Below, piece after piece: positions 35,880 through 44,073 of a stretch of 64,000 nucleotides of DNA. The position numbers and the translations under genes were made by a program. Source of the DNA: Chitinophaga caeni (GTDB lineage: Bacteria; Bacteroidota; Bacteroidia; Chitinophagales; Chitinophagaceae); assembly GCF_002557795.1 (NCBI RefSeq), contig NZ_CP023777.1, positions 868,001-932,000 on the forward strand, in the 5' to 3' direction. The notes beneath the pieces are model-generated. The model was not told where the DNA came from and ran no database searches. It was given only the letters and a program-made list of their open reading frames with translations. Numbering within the stretch: position 1 is the stretch's first letter; each line of letters opens with the position of its first letter.

Positions 35880-36020
35880 AACAAATAAAGTTTTAATAAT
35901 ACAAATTAGCTCAAAATTACCAAGTTCCCTTTACCTGGAACAGCTGTTTTGTCATATCCTTGGCATGTTTTTTGGGCTAACAAGTATAGAAATTTTAGGT
36001 TAAAAATAGGTTAAAGCATA

Positions 36021-36052
36021 AAAGCCCAACATTCAACATGTTGGGCTTTCGT
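36021..36052 (-). terminator. Terminator of the coaX-lptC operon
   Basis: A perfect 12-bp stem, AAAGCCCAACAT (36021-36032) with its complement ending at 36048, in the minus direction followed by T-rich sequence. Confidence 0.8.
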
Positions 36053-36076
36053 GTATTTATCTATAGATCAATTTGT

Positions 36077-36787
36077 TTATTGCTGTGGTAACTTGGCTTT
36101 GTTGGAACCAGGTTTTATTTGGGGGCTCCGTAGCCTAAAGCTGTCCCTTGCGGCAGGCGGTTTAGGTAATCCGGTTACGGCTGTGTCAGCAGCGTTTGAC
36201 ACCGTTGAATCAGTGGAAACTTCCGCACCTCTTTCTACGTTCATAAATTCACCCGGTAATGAACCCCTCGGCACATAAATTTCATAGTTCTTGAAATTTT
36301 GATCTGTTTGCATGCCTGTTCCGTACAGGGTATCGGTCGGAGTTGAAATCCTGATATTGGTTTCTGAAATGAACTTGGCTTTCTTGGCATCCCACCTTAG
36401 TTCTTCGCAATCCAGGCGGCGTTTCTCTTTGAAGTTTATAAATACAACGTGTTTCTTTAACAGGATATCTCCTTCAACATCGAAATACTTGCCATAGTCG
36501 GCATCCAGGGTACCGGTAACTTGCAAGGTGCTATCTTCATAGAAATCAACATGTAGCCCTTTTGGAAATTCGGCATAAGGTTTCGCCGATTCGATATGCC
36601 TTTCCATGTAAGGAGAAATCAACCTTCCTTTTACAATACCAATCTGGCTATAAATAGCTTCTATGCTATCAGCCTTTTCTACGCCCGTATTTTTGTCATC
36701 GAAGGCGGCCACTTCCGCGATATCATTTTCGCAGGCGGCCAAACTAACAATGGCAAGAAAAACGCTGTATAAAAGTATCTGTCTCAA
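36077..36787 (-). CDS. lptC: LPS export ABC transporter periplasmic protein LptC
   Basis: A 236-residue membrane-anchored periplasmic protein. An N-terminal hydrophobic segment ending in LAACEND looks like a lipoprotein signal. The LptC/OstA beta-jellyroll follows (KGRLISPYMERHIESAKPYAEFPKGLHVDFYEDS ... VTGTLDADYGKYFDVEGDILLKKHVVFINFKEKRRLDCEELRWDAKKAKFISE), then a Pro/Ser-rich tail. LptC hands lipopolysaccharide from LptBFG to LptA. It is the last gene of an operon with a LON-domain gene, coaX and an outer-membrane protein, 8 bp behind the latter. Confidence 0.88.
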   Translation of the reverse strand: MRQILLYSVFLAIVSLAACENDIAEVAAFDDKNTGVEKADSIEAIYSQIGIVKGRLISPYMERHIESAKPYAEFPKGLHVDFYEDSTLQVTGTLDADYGKYFDVEGDILLKKHVVFINFKEKRRLDCEELRWDAKKAKFISETNIRISTPTDTLYGTGMQTDQNFKNYEIYVPRGSLPGEFMNVERGAEVSTDSTVSNAADTAVTGLPKPPAARDSFRLRSPQIKPGSNKAKLPQQ

Positions 36788-36795
36788 GTATTTGT

Positions 36796-38100
36796 CTAAC
36801 GATAAGTATTCTTTCTAAACCAGATATCGCTCAAGGTAAAACCGATTATAGCCCGGAAATATGACTCTTTCAGCGGGGAGTTATTATTCCCCCTTCGTCC
36901 GCCCTCAAAACCGATATTGATGGCAGTAAATTGGCTGGTATAATTGCTAAACCTACGGATCGGCAATCCAACACCCGCACTTACCCCGAATATGGGGAGG
37001 TTTTCCCCGTTTAGATGGATATAATCTTTACCAACGAACGCCCCCAGCCTGTAAGTAACCTTGTTCCAATAACTTCCAGATACTGCCGTTGCGTTGGGGG
37101 TAATTTGTCCGCCTATGCTCAATTTCCAAGCATCAGAAACAGAATCGATCTTGTCGTAATTTCTAAAATCGCTCCATTTTCCCATATTATAATCCACCCC
37201 GAAGGAGTATTTATCTGTTTTCGTCACCATGATACCGGCTCCTAATTGTGTTGGGAAGATGGTATTGGCTTGTGCATTCCTGGTATAGCTTATCGTGTCC
37301 AGGGTGCCATAATCTTGGGAGGTAGCATCGTAATATAAAGATTCGATCATACTACTCTGCTTGGTTTTAAGTTCCTGTTGGAAACTTCCCGTAGCCCCGA
37401 TTGTTACTTTTACATCCTTGGACACTTTGAATGCATACTGTAAACCCAGGTTGTAATAAAAACTATTATAAACTCTTTTAACGCTGTGCATGCTGGGATA
37501 AACACCACCGGCTGGCGGCAAAATAGTCTTCGTACTATTATTAATATTCCCGAACAGGTAACCTAAATTAGCACCTATACTTAAATTTCCGATGCCGAAA
37601 CCGGTACCTATATAAGCCTGGTAAATACCGCCGCTTCCTTCATATTGATTCAATACCGTGGTGTTCAAGGTATCAAACATGGTACGTTCTTCGGTAGAGC
37701 TGATATTATACGAAACATCGGAAAAAGGACGAAGCCCCACGTTCATCCCCCATTTCTTACGGAGCGGGATACCCAGCTGGATATATGAAAGCGTTCCGAA
37801 CCCGGATCTATAATTATCTACCCCGTTGGATAGGCTTTTATAACCTGCTTCAACGCCCACATCAAAAGTGGTCAGCATCAAGTTAGAATAGCTCGCAGGG
37901 TTTACGAAGTTCACCACCTGGGGATCTGCATACCCCTGTGAAACGCCTCCCATAGCACGGTTTACCGCATTTTGAGTATTACTCAATTCACCGATACCGT
38001 AGCGGGAATAGGGTGAATTACTTTGGGCGGAAACACCGCTAGTTACTAATAGGAATGCGCCACTCAGTAAGCATATAATGCTAGCTTTGATCCATTGCAT
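36796..38100 (-). CDS. Outer membrane beta-barrel protein, unnamed Bacteroidota family
   Basis: A 434-residue exported protein: signal peptide (MQWIKASIICLLSGAFLLVTSGVSAQ), then NSPYSRYGIGELSNTQNAVNRAMGGVSQGYADPQVVNFVNPASYSNL, which resembles the N-terminal hatch of FadL-like outer-membrane transporters, and a run of amphipathic strands ending SDIWFRKNTYR. The start overlaps the coaX end by 20 bp. Its constant neighbourhood with lptC suggests an envelope role; substrate unknown. Confidence 0.8.
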   Translation of the reverse strand: MQWIKASIICLLSGAFLLVTSGVSAQSNSPYSRYGIGELSNTQNAVNRAMGGVSQGYADPQVVNFVNPASYSNLMLTTFDVGVEAGYKSLSNGVDNYRSGFGTLSYIQLGIPLRKKWGMNVGLRPFSDVSYNISSTEERTMFDTLNTTVLNQYEGSGGIYQAYIGTGFGIGNLSIGANLGYLFGNINNSTKTILPPAGGVYPSMHSVKRVYNSFYYNLGLQYAFKVSKDVKVTIGATGSFQQELKTKQSSMIESLYYDATSQDYGTLDTISYTRNAQANTIFPTQLGAGIMVTKTDKYSFGVDYNMGKWSDFRNYDKIDSVSDAWKLSIGGQITPNATAVSGSYWNKVTYRLGAFVGKDYIHLNGENLPIFGVSAGVGLPIRRFSNYTSQFTAINIGFEGGRRGNNNSPLKESYFRAIIGFTLSDIWFRKNTYR

Positions 38101-38827
38101 TGAGTTCGAGTATTGAATTTAAGCCTTGATATAATAAAAATGGGTCTGCAAATATCTTATTTTTAAGGCGGGAAGCAAAAAATTCCAAATTTCCCCCTGT
38201 TAAAAGCACGTTAAAGTTCCGGTACTTTTGGGCGTAGGACTGGATCATACCGCTAACTTCTGCTACCGCCCCTTCCATTACACCACTCAAAATCGATTGC
38301 CTGGTGTTGTAGCCGATCATTGAATATTGGGTGCTGGCTTCCACCAAGGGCAATTGATCCGTAAAGCTGTGTAATGCTTTAAAACGCATCTCTATACCCG
38401 GGCTGATACCCCCACCGATCAAACTTCCCGACTTGTGAACAAAATTGTAAGTAATGGCGGAACCTGCTGCGATTACCAGGCTATGCTGCCCCGGAAACTT
38501 TGACCATGCGCCAACCGACAGTGCAATCCTGTCTACCCCGAGGGTAGTCGGTTTATCGTACATTATTTTAATTGGTAACGGAGTTTGATGCCCCAGCTTG
38601 ATAAATTGAACATGCTGGTTAAGCCATGCTTCTAACCCCGGCGGATGGTTGATAACGGAAGATAAGATTACAGCTTGGGGGTTTTCCTTCCTTACAACGC
38701 CCTGCACTTGTTGTAATAGATCTTCCCCGGCAGTAAAATATATCTCATCTTTTAGCTGCCCATGCTCCATCAAGGCACATTTTTGCCTTGAATTCCCGAA
38801 ATCGACACATAAAAATCGCCCAATCAT
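38081..38827 (-). CDS. coaX: Type III pantothenate kinase
   Basis: A 248-residue ASKHA-fold kinase that phosphorylates pantothenate, the first step of CoA synthesis. Motifs: CVDFGNSRQKCALM at the N-terminus (phosphate-1 Asp), GVDRIALSVGAWSKF (type III signature), VIAAGSAITYNFVHKSGSLIGGGISPGIEMRFKAL and VLLTGGNLEFFA. Length is typical. It overlaps the downstream barrel gene and lies 9 bp behind the LON-domain gene, a compact operon. Confidence 0.94.
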   Translation of the reverse strand: MIGRFLCVDFGNSRQKCALMEHGQLKDEIYFTAGEDLLQQVQGVVRKENPQAVILSSVINHPPGLEAWLNQHVQFIKLGHQTPLPIKIMYDKPTTLGVDRIALSVGAWSKFPGQHSLVIAAGSAITYNFVHKSGSLIGGGISPGIEMRFKALHSFTDQLPLVEASTQYSMIGYNTRQSILSGVMEGAVAEVSGMIQSYAQKYRNFNVLLTGGNLEFFASRLKNKIFADPFLLYQGLNSILELNAMDQS

Positions 38828-38836
38828 TCGGCCAAA

Positions 38837-39472
38837 TTAAAAATTATCTACAGATAAATTCTTGAAATGACCGTTCAATTTCACCCTTTCTTTTAAATTT
38901 TCCATCTCGGCCATCATGGGAATGACTTTATAAAGGTGTCTTTTCAAATATTCCAGGCGGAAAGTTTCATTGAAATATTGAAGCAACTCGTACTCTTCTT
39001 CCAGGGAGAGACCCGCATGATGGGCTATATCGTAGGATAATAATGCCTCGTCTTCCTTCTTAAAATTCTTATCAATCTGCAAGATTTTATGCAACTCCCT
39101 AACTGCTCCTACCACCTGCTTTAATAGTTTTTGATGCTGGGCGGCTTCTTCATCGGGGTAATTAACCACGGCGCCTGCATATAATTTTTCAGGCACATCC
39201 CTGATTATCTCCAGTACGCGGAATACCTTCACCCCTTCAGTCTTAATGTCCAATTCGCCGTTCTCGTATTCCTTTTCGATCGAGTTGATCTGTACCAAGG
39301 TCCCGTATTCACCAACTTTGTCATTCAGCACGGTAGGAATGCCAAATGGCTTCCCCTCTTCCCAACACTCCCTGGTTAATTGCTTGTACCTCGGTTCGAA
39401 TATGTGCAAATTGAGGTGTTCTCCTGGATATACCACTACATTCAATGGAAATATGGGAATAAAATTTGTCAT
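38837..39472 (-). CDS. LON peptidase N-terminal substrate-binding domain protein
   Basis: A 211-residue protein consisting only of the Lon N-terminal (PUA-like plus helical) domain: IPIFPLNVVVYPGEHLNLHIFEPRYKQLTRECWEEGKPFGI at the start, EKLYAGAVVNYPDEE mid-way and a helical C-terminal half. There is no AAA ATPase or protease part. Stand-alone proteins of this kind are common in Bacteroidota; role unclear. First gene of the coaX-barrel-lptC operon, divergent from meaB. Confidence 0.9.
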   Translation of the reverse strand: MTNFIPIFPLNVVVYPGEHLNLHIFEPRYKQLTRECWEEGKPFGIPTVLNDKVGEYGTLVQINSIEKEYENGELDIKTEGVKVFRVLEIIRDVPEKLYAGAVVNYPDEEAAQHQKLLKQVVGAVRELHKILQIDKNFKKEDEALLSYDIAHHAGLSLEEEYELLQYFNETFRLEYLKRHLYKVIPMMAEMENLKERVKLNGHFKNLSVDNF

Positions 39473-39648
39473 GCTGCATTGCTTTTACCCTTGGTGCTTA
39501 ATGTTGTTATTTCACCCATGCTTCCTTCGTCAGCTTCCGCCGCATAACCACGGGCTTTTCTAAAGTTAACAGATTCATGCCAGTTTCCCAATAAGGGAAT
39601 TTTCTTGGTGAAATGCTTATTTTCGTAATCTTACCACCGGCAGGAATT

Positions 39649-40554
39649 ATGATAGCAAATTATTTAACAGGGTTATTGAAAGGAGATATACGATCCTTGT
39701 CGCGATGTATTTCCATCGTGGAAAATGAATCGGCAGGGTTTGAAGAGTTGCTGGAGAAGTTACCGGGTGCGAATAGCACGAAGATTGTAGGTATTACAGG
39801 CCCCCCGGGTGCCGGAAAAAGTACCTTGGTAAATGAATTAATCCAATCATTGCTGAAAGTGGGGAAAAAAGTTGCTATTATCGCCGTGGATCCATCTTCC
39901 CCATTTAACATGGGAGCATTACTCGGGGACCGTATCAGGATGAGCCAGCATTTCAACAGCCCCAATGTATATATACGATCATTAGCTAGCCGTGGCGCCT
40001 TGGGCGGACTAAGCCCCAAAATCATCGAGATTGCAGAAGTTGTGAAAGCAGCCCATTTCGACTATTTATTTATAGAAACAGTTGGGGTAGGACAAAGCGA
40101 GGTTGACATCGCGGGTATTGCCGATACAAGTATCGTAGTATTGGTTCCCGAAGCGGGAGATGAAATACAAACGATGAAAGCCGGGTTAATGGAAATTGCC
40201 AACATATTTGTCGTAAATAAATCTGATCGTCCCACGGCGGATACTTTCGTGAAGAACCTCCGGTTATTGGCCCATACAAAACGGAGCGAAAGCTGGGAAA
40301 TCCCGGTAATTAAGTCCATAGCTACGCGGGGAGTTGGAATTGACGCTATCATTGAAGCGATCAACAAACACCAGGAGGCCTTAGAACAGATACCGGCAAG
40401 GAAAGCATTGTTATTAACAGACAAACTTTACCAGCTTATACAATACCGGCGCATGCATGATATTAACAAATTGGAGTTATTGAATGTTGTTAAAGAAGAA
40501 TTGGAAAAGGGGAACTTCAATCTTTATAAAATGGTAAAAAGTTTTGTTAATTGA
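39649..40554 (+). CDS. meaB: Methylmalonyl-CoA mutase-associated GTPase MeaB
   Basis: A 301-residue G3E-family GTPase that loads and protects B12-dependent methylmalonyl-CoA mutase. Visible G motifs: P-loop GITGPPGAGKSTLVNEL, VDPSSPFNMGALLGDRIRM, ETVGVGQSE and NKSDR; a C-terminal helical arm follows. The frame extends upstream to 39613, but ATG 39649 follows an AGGA-type site and homologues begin near here; a TATTTTCG sequence at 39620-39627 could be its -7 element. No mutase subunit gene is in the window. Confidence 0.93.
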   Translation: MIANYLTGLLKGDIRSLSRCISIVENESAGFEELLEKLPGANSTKIVGITGPPGAGKSTLVNELIQSLLKVGKKVAIIAVDPSSPFNMGALLGDRIRMSQHFNSPNVYIRSLASRGALGGLSPKIIEIAEVVKAAHFDYLFIETVGVGQSEVDIAGIADTSIVVLVPEAGDEIQTMKAGLMEIANIFVVNKSDRPTADTFVKNLRLLAHTKRSESWEIPVIKSIATRGVGIDAIIEAINKHQEALEQIPARKALLLTDKLYQLIQYRRMHDINKLELLNVVKEELEKGNFNLYKMVKSFVN

Positions 40555-40583
40555 ATTGTTAATATTCACCAAAATTATGAGAC

Positions 40584-40967
40584 ATGACACCCAATGTAAA
40601 CTCCATCAACTGGTTCGAGATACCCGTCCTCGATTTTGAAAGAGCCAAAAAATTCTACGAATACATCTTCGATCTGCATATGATAGAAATGGAGATCAAC
40701 GATGTTAAAATGGCTTTATTTCCCAGTGAGCTAAATAGTAGGAAAGTTCATGGCGCACTTTGCCAAGGCGAAGGCTATGAGCCTTCACATAAAGGTGTAA
40801 TTATCTATTTAAATGGCAACCCGGATTTGTTGGAAATTTTGAACCGTGTACCCAAAGCCGGCGGAAAAATAACATTAGCCAAAACCATGATTAATGAAGA
40901 ATTAGGCTACATGGCATTTTTTAATGACACCGAAGGCAACAGGATGGCATTGCATTCTGAACAGTAA
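40584..40967 (+). CDS. VOC (glyoxalase-fold) family protein
   Basis: A 127-residue single VOC domain: NSINWFEIPVLDFERAKKFYEYIFDLHMIEMEINDVKMALFP at the start and LGYMAFFNDTEGNRMALHS at the end, the usual beta-alpha-beta-beta-beta ordering. Proteins of this size act as metal-dependent lyases, dioxygenases or antibiotic-binding proteins; activity cannot be assigned, and the first-strand metal ligand is not obviously a histidine. It lies 29 bp after meaB and 10 bp before the next gene, probably one operon. Confidence 0.85.
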   Translation: MTPNVNSINWFEIPVLDFERAKKFYEYIFDLHMIEMEINDVKMALFPSELNSRKVHGALCQGEGYEPSHKGVIIYLNGNPDLLEILNRVPKAGGKITLAKTMINEELGYMAFFNDTEGNRMALHSEQ

Positions 40968-40977
40968 AATATCAATA

Positions 40978-41649
40978 ATGCCACATTCATATTCAGAATC
41001 GATACTTTTATTCTTTTACCATTATAAAAATGCAACATCTGCCAGCCCGATGGCAAAATACATGAAAGGGCAATTCGAATTTTTAGGCATCCCATCGCCA
41101 AGAAGAAAATTCCTTCTCAATGAATTTATCCTTTCGAATGGACTGCCAACTAAAGAAGAACTGAGCCGTGTAATGAAAGATCTCTGGGAAAGCCCCTATA
41201 GAGAAATGCAATATGTTGCAATAGATACCTGGGATAAAATGAGGAAACACCTGGTTCCTAATGATATCAAGTTAATAGAGTATTTAATCGTACATAAATC
41301 GTGGTGGGATACAGTTGATTTTTTAGCGAGCCATGCAGCGGCAGATTTCTTTAAGAGATTCCCCGCTGAAATGCGGCCGGTTACCTCGCGTTGGATCCAT
41401 TCAAACAATATGTGGTTGCAAAGAAGCGCCATTTTATTTCAAGTACATTACAAGGATAAAACAGATCAAAAACTACTGTATCAATATATTGCACAACAAT
41501 GTTCATCTAAAGAATTTTTTATCCAGAAGGCCATCGGCACAGCCTTGCGACAATATGCCAAAATAGCCCCGAAATCGGTTTACCATTTTGTTAGTTCAAC
41601 AGATCTAGCGCCCTTATCGAAGCGGGAAGCATTAAAGCATATTGGTTAA
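40978..41649 (+). CDS. DNA alkylation repair protein (AlkD-like HEAT repeat)
   Basis: A 223-residue HEAT-repeat protein of the AlkC/AlkD family, which removes N3- and N7-alkylated bases. Landmarks are MAKYMKGQFEFLGIPSPRRKFLL, LWESPYREMQYVAIDTWDKM, LIVHKSWWDTVDFLASHAAADFFKRFP (the WWDTVD segment includes the catalytic-type Trp and Asp), SNNMWLQRSAILFQVHYK and FFIQKAIGTALRQYAK. The start at 40978 (MPHSYSES) is preferred over 40924, which lies inside the VOC gene. Confidence 0.9.
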   Translation: MPHSYSESILLFFYHYKNATSASPMAKYMKGQFEFLGIPSPRRKFLLNEFILSNGLPTKEELSRVMKDLWESPYREMQYVAIDTWDKMRKHLVPNDIKLIEYLIVHKSWWDTVDFLASHAAADFFKRFPAEMRPVTSRWIHSNNMWLQRSAILFQVHYKDKTDQKLLYQYIAQQCSSKEFFIQKAIGTALRQYAKIAPKSVYHFVSSTDLAPLSKREALKHIG

Positions 41650-41847
41650 TCGCATAAAAGGTGTAAGTTTGCATACTCGCAAATAGAAAAAATCACGGGA
41701 TGCTAGAATTTGCAATCATACAATTAGGCTTCACTTACGCGGTATACAACTACGGGATGCTATAATTCCGTAAACAGTTTGTTCATTTCCCCCAACCAAC
41801 TTTCTTTATTAATTTATTGTTTTACTATTTAAATAATCATTGAGATT

Positions 41848-42171
41848 ATGGCATGGTTATTCTTAATAATCGGTGGATTATTTGAAATTGGCTTTACCAT
41901 TTCATTGAAATACGCGGAGAACTTTACCAAGTTATACCCATCGATCAGCTTCGTAATCTGTATTACGCTTAGTTTCCTATTTCTAAACAGGGCCATTAAC
42001 CAAGGCATTCCCATCGGTACGGCTTATGCCGTGTGGACGGGTATCGGGGCGGCAGGAACGGCCATTGCCGGGATGTTGTTGTTCAAGGAGCCGGCATTTT
42101 TTTGGAGGGTATTTTTCTTGTTGATGTTGATCGGATCGATCATAGGTCTAAAGTTCGTATCCCCCGAGTAG
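41848..42171 (+). CDS. Small multidrug resistance family transporter, SugE/Gdx-like
   Basis: A 107-residue four-helix inner-membrane protein. The essential glutamate is Glu13 in IIGGLFEIGF, and helix 3 shows the family AYAVWTGIGAAGTAIAG. The sequence GLFEIGFTISLKY is closer to the guanidinium-exporting Gdx/SugE branch than to EmrE; that is an inference from a few residues. No guanidine riboswitch could be established upstream. Confidence 0.9.
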   Translation: MAWLFLIIGGLFEIGFTISLKYAENFTKLYPSISFVICITLSFLFLNRAINQGIPIGTAYAVWTGIGAAGTAIAGMLLFKEPAFFWRVFFLLMLIGSIIGLKFVSPE

Positions 42172-42173
42172 TG

Positions 42174-42304
42174 CCAAGGCATGCCTTGGATCCATCCGCG
42201 CGGTGCATCCGCGTGTCTCCCACCGTAAATGGAAAATATAATTTCCCCTTTACGGGAGATTTTCATAAGGGAAATTGTAGAGCCGAGGTTTGCCTTGGCT
42301 CTAC
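42174..42304. repeat. Palindromic REP-like elements
   Basis: A perfect 16-bp palindrome CCAAGGCATGCCTTGG lies at 42174-42189, directly after the transporter gene. At 42277-42304 GTAGAGCCGAGG pairs with CCTTGGCTCTAC (nearly perfect). The core is related to the rho terminator palindrome at 4112-4147. Possible terminator function for the transporter gene. Confidence 0.6.
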
Positions 42305-42415
42305 ATACGCATGCAGCCCAACCTCCGCCTATATGCCATGAATGTGGGATAAAAGGATTCTGAAACTTTCGTACTTTGCCCGTTTAATAACCTTAAGCAG
42401 TAACCATAACTTTCT

Positions 42416-43030
42416 ATGGCAAAAGAGTTTACCTTTAACCCAGCTCAACAATCAAGCAATACCGCCAGCAAGATTGTTGCCGCCCTGGAGCGGTTATCAG
42501 AAGCATTCCGCGTTTTAATGTGGCAAGAGGCCAAGCAACATGGCATTAGCAGTACGATTCAAGTACAATTGCTAACGTTCTTATTACATTATCCGAAAGA
42601 ACAAAAGACGATCACTTACTTGGCAGAACATTTTAATTTGACCAAGGCAACGATCAGTGATGCGGTAAAAACCTTGGAACAAAAAGGATATTTAAAACGG
42701 GAAGTTATACCAAACGATACCCGCAGCCATAGCTTAGTACTGACCAAGCAGGGAAAGTCCTTGGCAGCCAAGGTGGAACAGTTTGCACAACCGATGCAAA
42801 AAACCATAGCAAACATCCCCTCCGCACAGCAGGCTTACTTGCTGGAACAATTAATGGAAATTATTTACGATCTGAATTGTAATGATGTGATTAATGTTCA
42901 ACATATGTGCTTTAATTGCAACTATTACGAACAGAAATCAAGGGGGCATTATTGCCAATTTGTAAAGAAGAATTTAAAAGCTGCCGACCTAAGGGTAGAA
43001 TGCCCGGAGTTCTTGTTGGCAGAAGCGTAA
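42416..43030 (+). CDS. MarR family regulator with cysteine-rich C-terminus
   Basis: A 204-residue regulator. The winged helix-turn-helix occupies about 25-145 (KTITYLAEHFNLTKATISDAVKTLEQKGYLKREVIPNDTRSHSLVLTKQGKSL). After it comes a C-terminal extension with CFNC, HYC and ECPEF, a four-cysteine set suited to binding a metal or reacting with oxidants; similar tails occur in a subset of MarR proteins. The gene lies behind the SMR transporter gene, separated by palindromes, and upstream of the respiratory cluster's end on the other strand. Confidence 0.9.
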   Translation: MAKEFTFNPAQQSSNTASKIVAALERLSEAFRVLMWQEAKQHGISSTIQVQLLTFLLHYPKEQKTITYLAEHFNLTKATISDAVKTLEQKGYLKREVIPNDTRSHSLVLTKQGKSLAAKVEQFAQPMQKTIANIPSAQQAYLLEQLMEIIYDLNCNDVINVQHMCFNCNYYEQKSRGHYCQFVKKNLKAADLRVECPEFLLAEA

Positions 43031-43078
43031 GAATCAATAAGTAATGCAAAGGATCAAATGAATTGAATAGGGAAGCGC

Positions 43079-43306
43079 CTAATCAACCGGGTTGCTTTCC
43101 CTATTATTTCTCCACCAACGGTAACCTAATACACCGATAATTAATAAAGGCGTAAATGCCAGGTATAATATCCCCTGGTTCAAGCCCTGGGCTGGACCTT
43201 CACCCAGTTGTTGCGCGGTTTTGGTACAAAGCGAACATTGTGCCGAAGCTGTATTCCCGGCAAATAAGATCAAAGCGAATACCAAGCTACCCCATATTTT
43301 CTTCAT
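43079..43306 (-). CDS. Small exported CxxC membrane protein
   Basis: A 75-residue protein, unrecognised by name. It has a signal peptide (MKKIWGSLVFALILFAGNTASAQ), a CSLCTK motif right after cleavage, a Gly/Gln-rich link and one transmembrane helix (ILYLAFTPLLIIGVLGY) with a short charged tail. It follows the respiratory cluster on the same strand after a terminator at 43434. Position and CxxC suggest a link to copper or heme handling, but this is only inference. Confidence 0.65.
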   Translation of the reverse strand: MKKIWGSLVFALILFAGNTASAQCSLCTKTAQQLGEGPAQGLNQGILYLAFTPLLIIGVLGYRWWRNNRESNPVD

Positions 43307-43433
43307 AATGTATTGTTTTGACTGTTTGCTGTGTAAAATTACATCATTTCAACTGTTCTGAGAATAATAAAGATCGCCTGATTACGCCATTTTATTCATG
43401 ATTTTCATCAGTTTGAAAAAATCCGTATAAAAA

Positions 43434-43457
43434 AACCGCTACAAGATTGTAACGGTT
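43434..43457 (-). terminator. Terminator of the act/cta cluster
   Basis: An 11-bp stem with one mismatch (AACCGCTACAA with TTGTAACGGTT); on the minus strand followed by TTTTTTT. Confidence 0.75.
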
Positions 43458-43480
43458 CCAATATATTTTATATAAAGCTA

Positions 43481-44053
43481 TTAAACATAATAAGGAGAAA
43501 TCATAATATATACGATTACCCCGGTTACTGCTACATAAAACCACATGGGCCAAGTAATCTTAGCAATTTTACGATGCTTTGGCCAATCTCCTTGAAAGGC
43601 TCTCAGCAAAGTAAAGAGTACAAATGGGATAATGATTGCCGCCAATACGATGTGTGTAAGCAGGATAAAATAATAAACATAACGCACGCTACCCACCGCG
43701 GCCTTCTCCGCGGCATCCAGTACAAGGTCATGGTTCATATCACCAAACATTGTTTTGGGCGCCAGGAAATGGTACGTAACATAGCTCAACAGGAACACTA
43801 TTGATAATACAACCGCTATCAAGTTCGCTATTTTATGCGCTTTCTTATATTGATTCTTAATGAAATAAAGACTTGCCGCCAAAAGCACAGCGGTAGCCGA
43901 GTTCAAGATGGCGTGGAAAAGTGGTAATATCCTGATGTCGAAACCGGCCTCAATTCCCGGGTGCGGGAGGTAGAATAAGATGGCTACCACCACCGGTATC
44001 ACGATAGAAATGATGGCTATCGGTACATTCAAGTTCCTATTCTTCAGTTCCAT
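43481..44053 (-). CDS. DUF420 family membrane protein
   Basis: A 190-residue protein with five predicted hydrophobic helices, beginning LNVPIAIISIVIPVVVAILFYLPH and ending WFYVAVTGVIVYIMISPYYV. This matches DUF420, a membrane family regularly encoded next to cytochrome oxidase assembly genes. Histidines in FHAILNSATAVLLA, TYHFLAP and LLTHIVLAA could bind heme or copper (inference). It is 20 bp behind the SCO gene, the last gene before the cluster terminator. Confidence 0.85.
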   Translation of the reverse strand: MELKNRNLNVPIAIISIVIPVVVAILFYLPHPGIEAGFDIRILPLFHAILNSATAVLLAASLYFIKNQYKKAHKIANLIAVVLSIVFLLSYVTYHFLAPKTMFGDMNHDLVLDAAEKAAVGSVRYVYYFILLTHIVLAAIIIPFVLFTLLRAFQGDWPKHRKIAKITWPMWFYVAVTGVIVYIMISPYYV

Positions 44054-44073
44054 GTTAATAAAGAATTTGTTGA

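Noticed and set aside
41695..41762. Two ACGGGATGCTA repeats 57 bp apart upstream of the SugE/Gdx-like gene, reminiscent of the paired ACGR loops of the guanidine-II riboswitch
   Set aside because: Stems closing the ACGG loops would be three base pairs or less and the second has a mismatched closing pair; the consensus needs stable hairpins.
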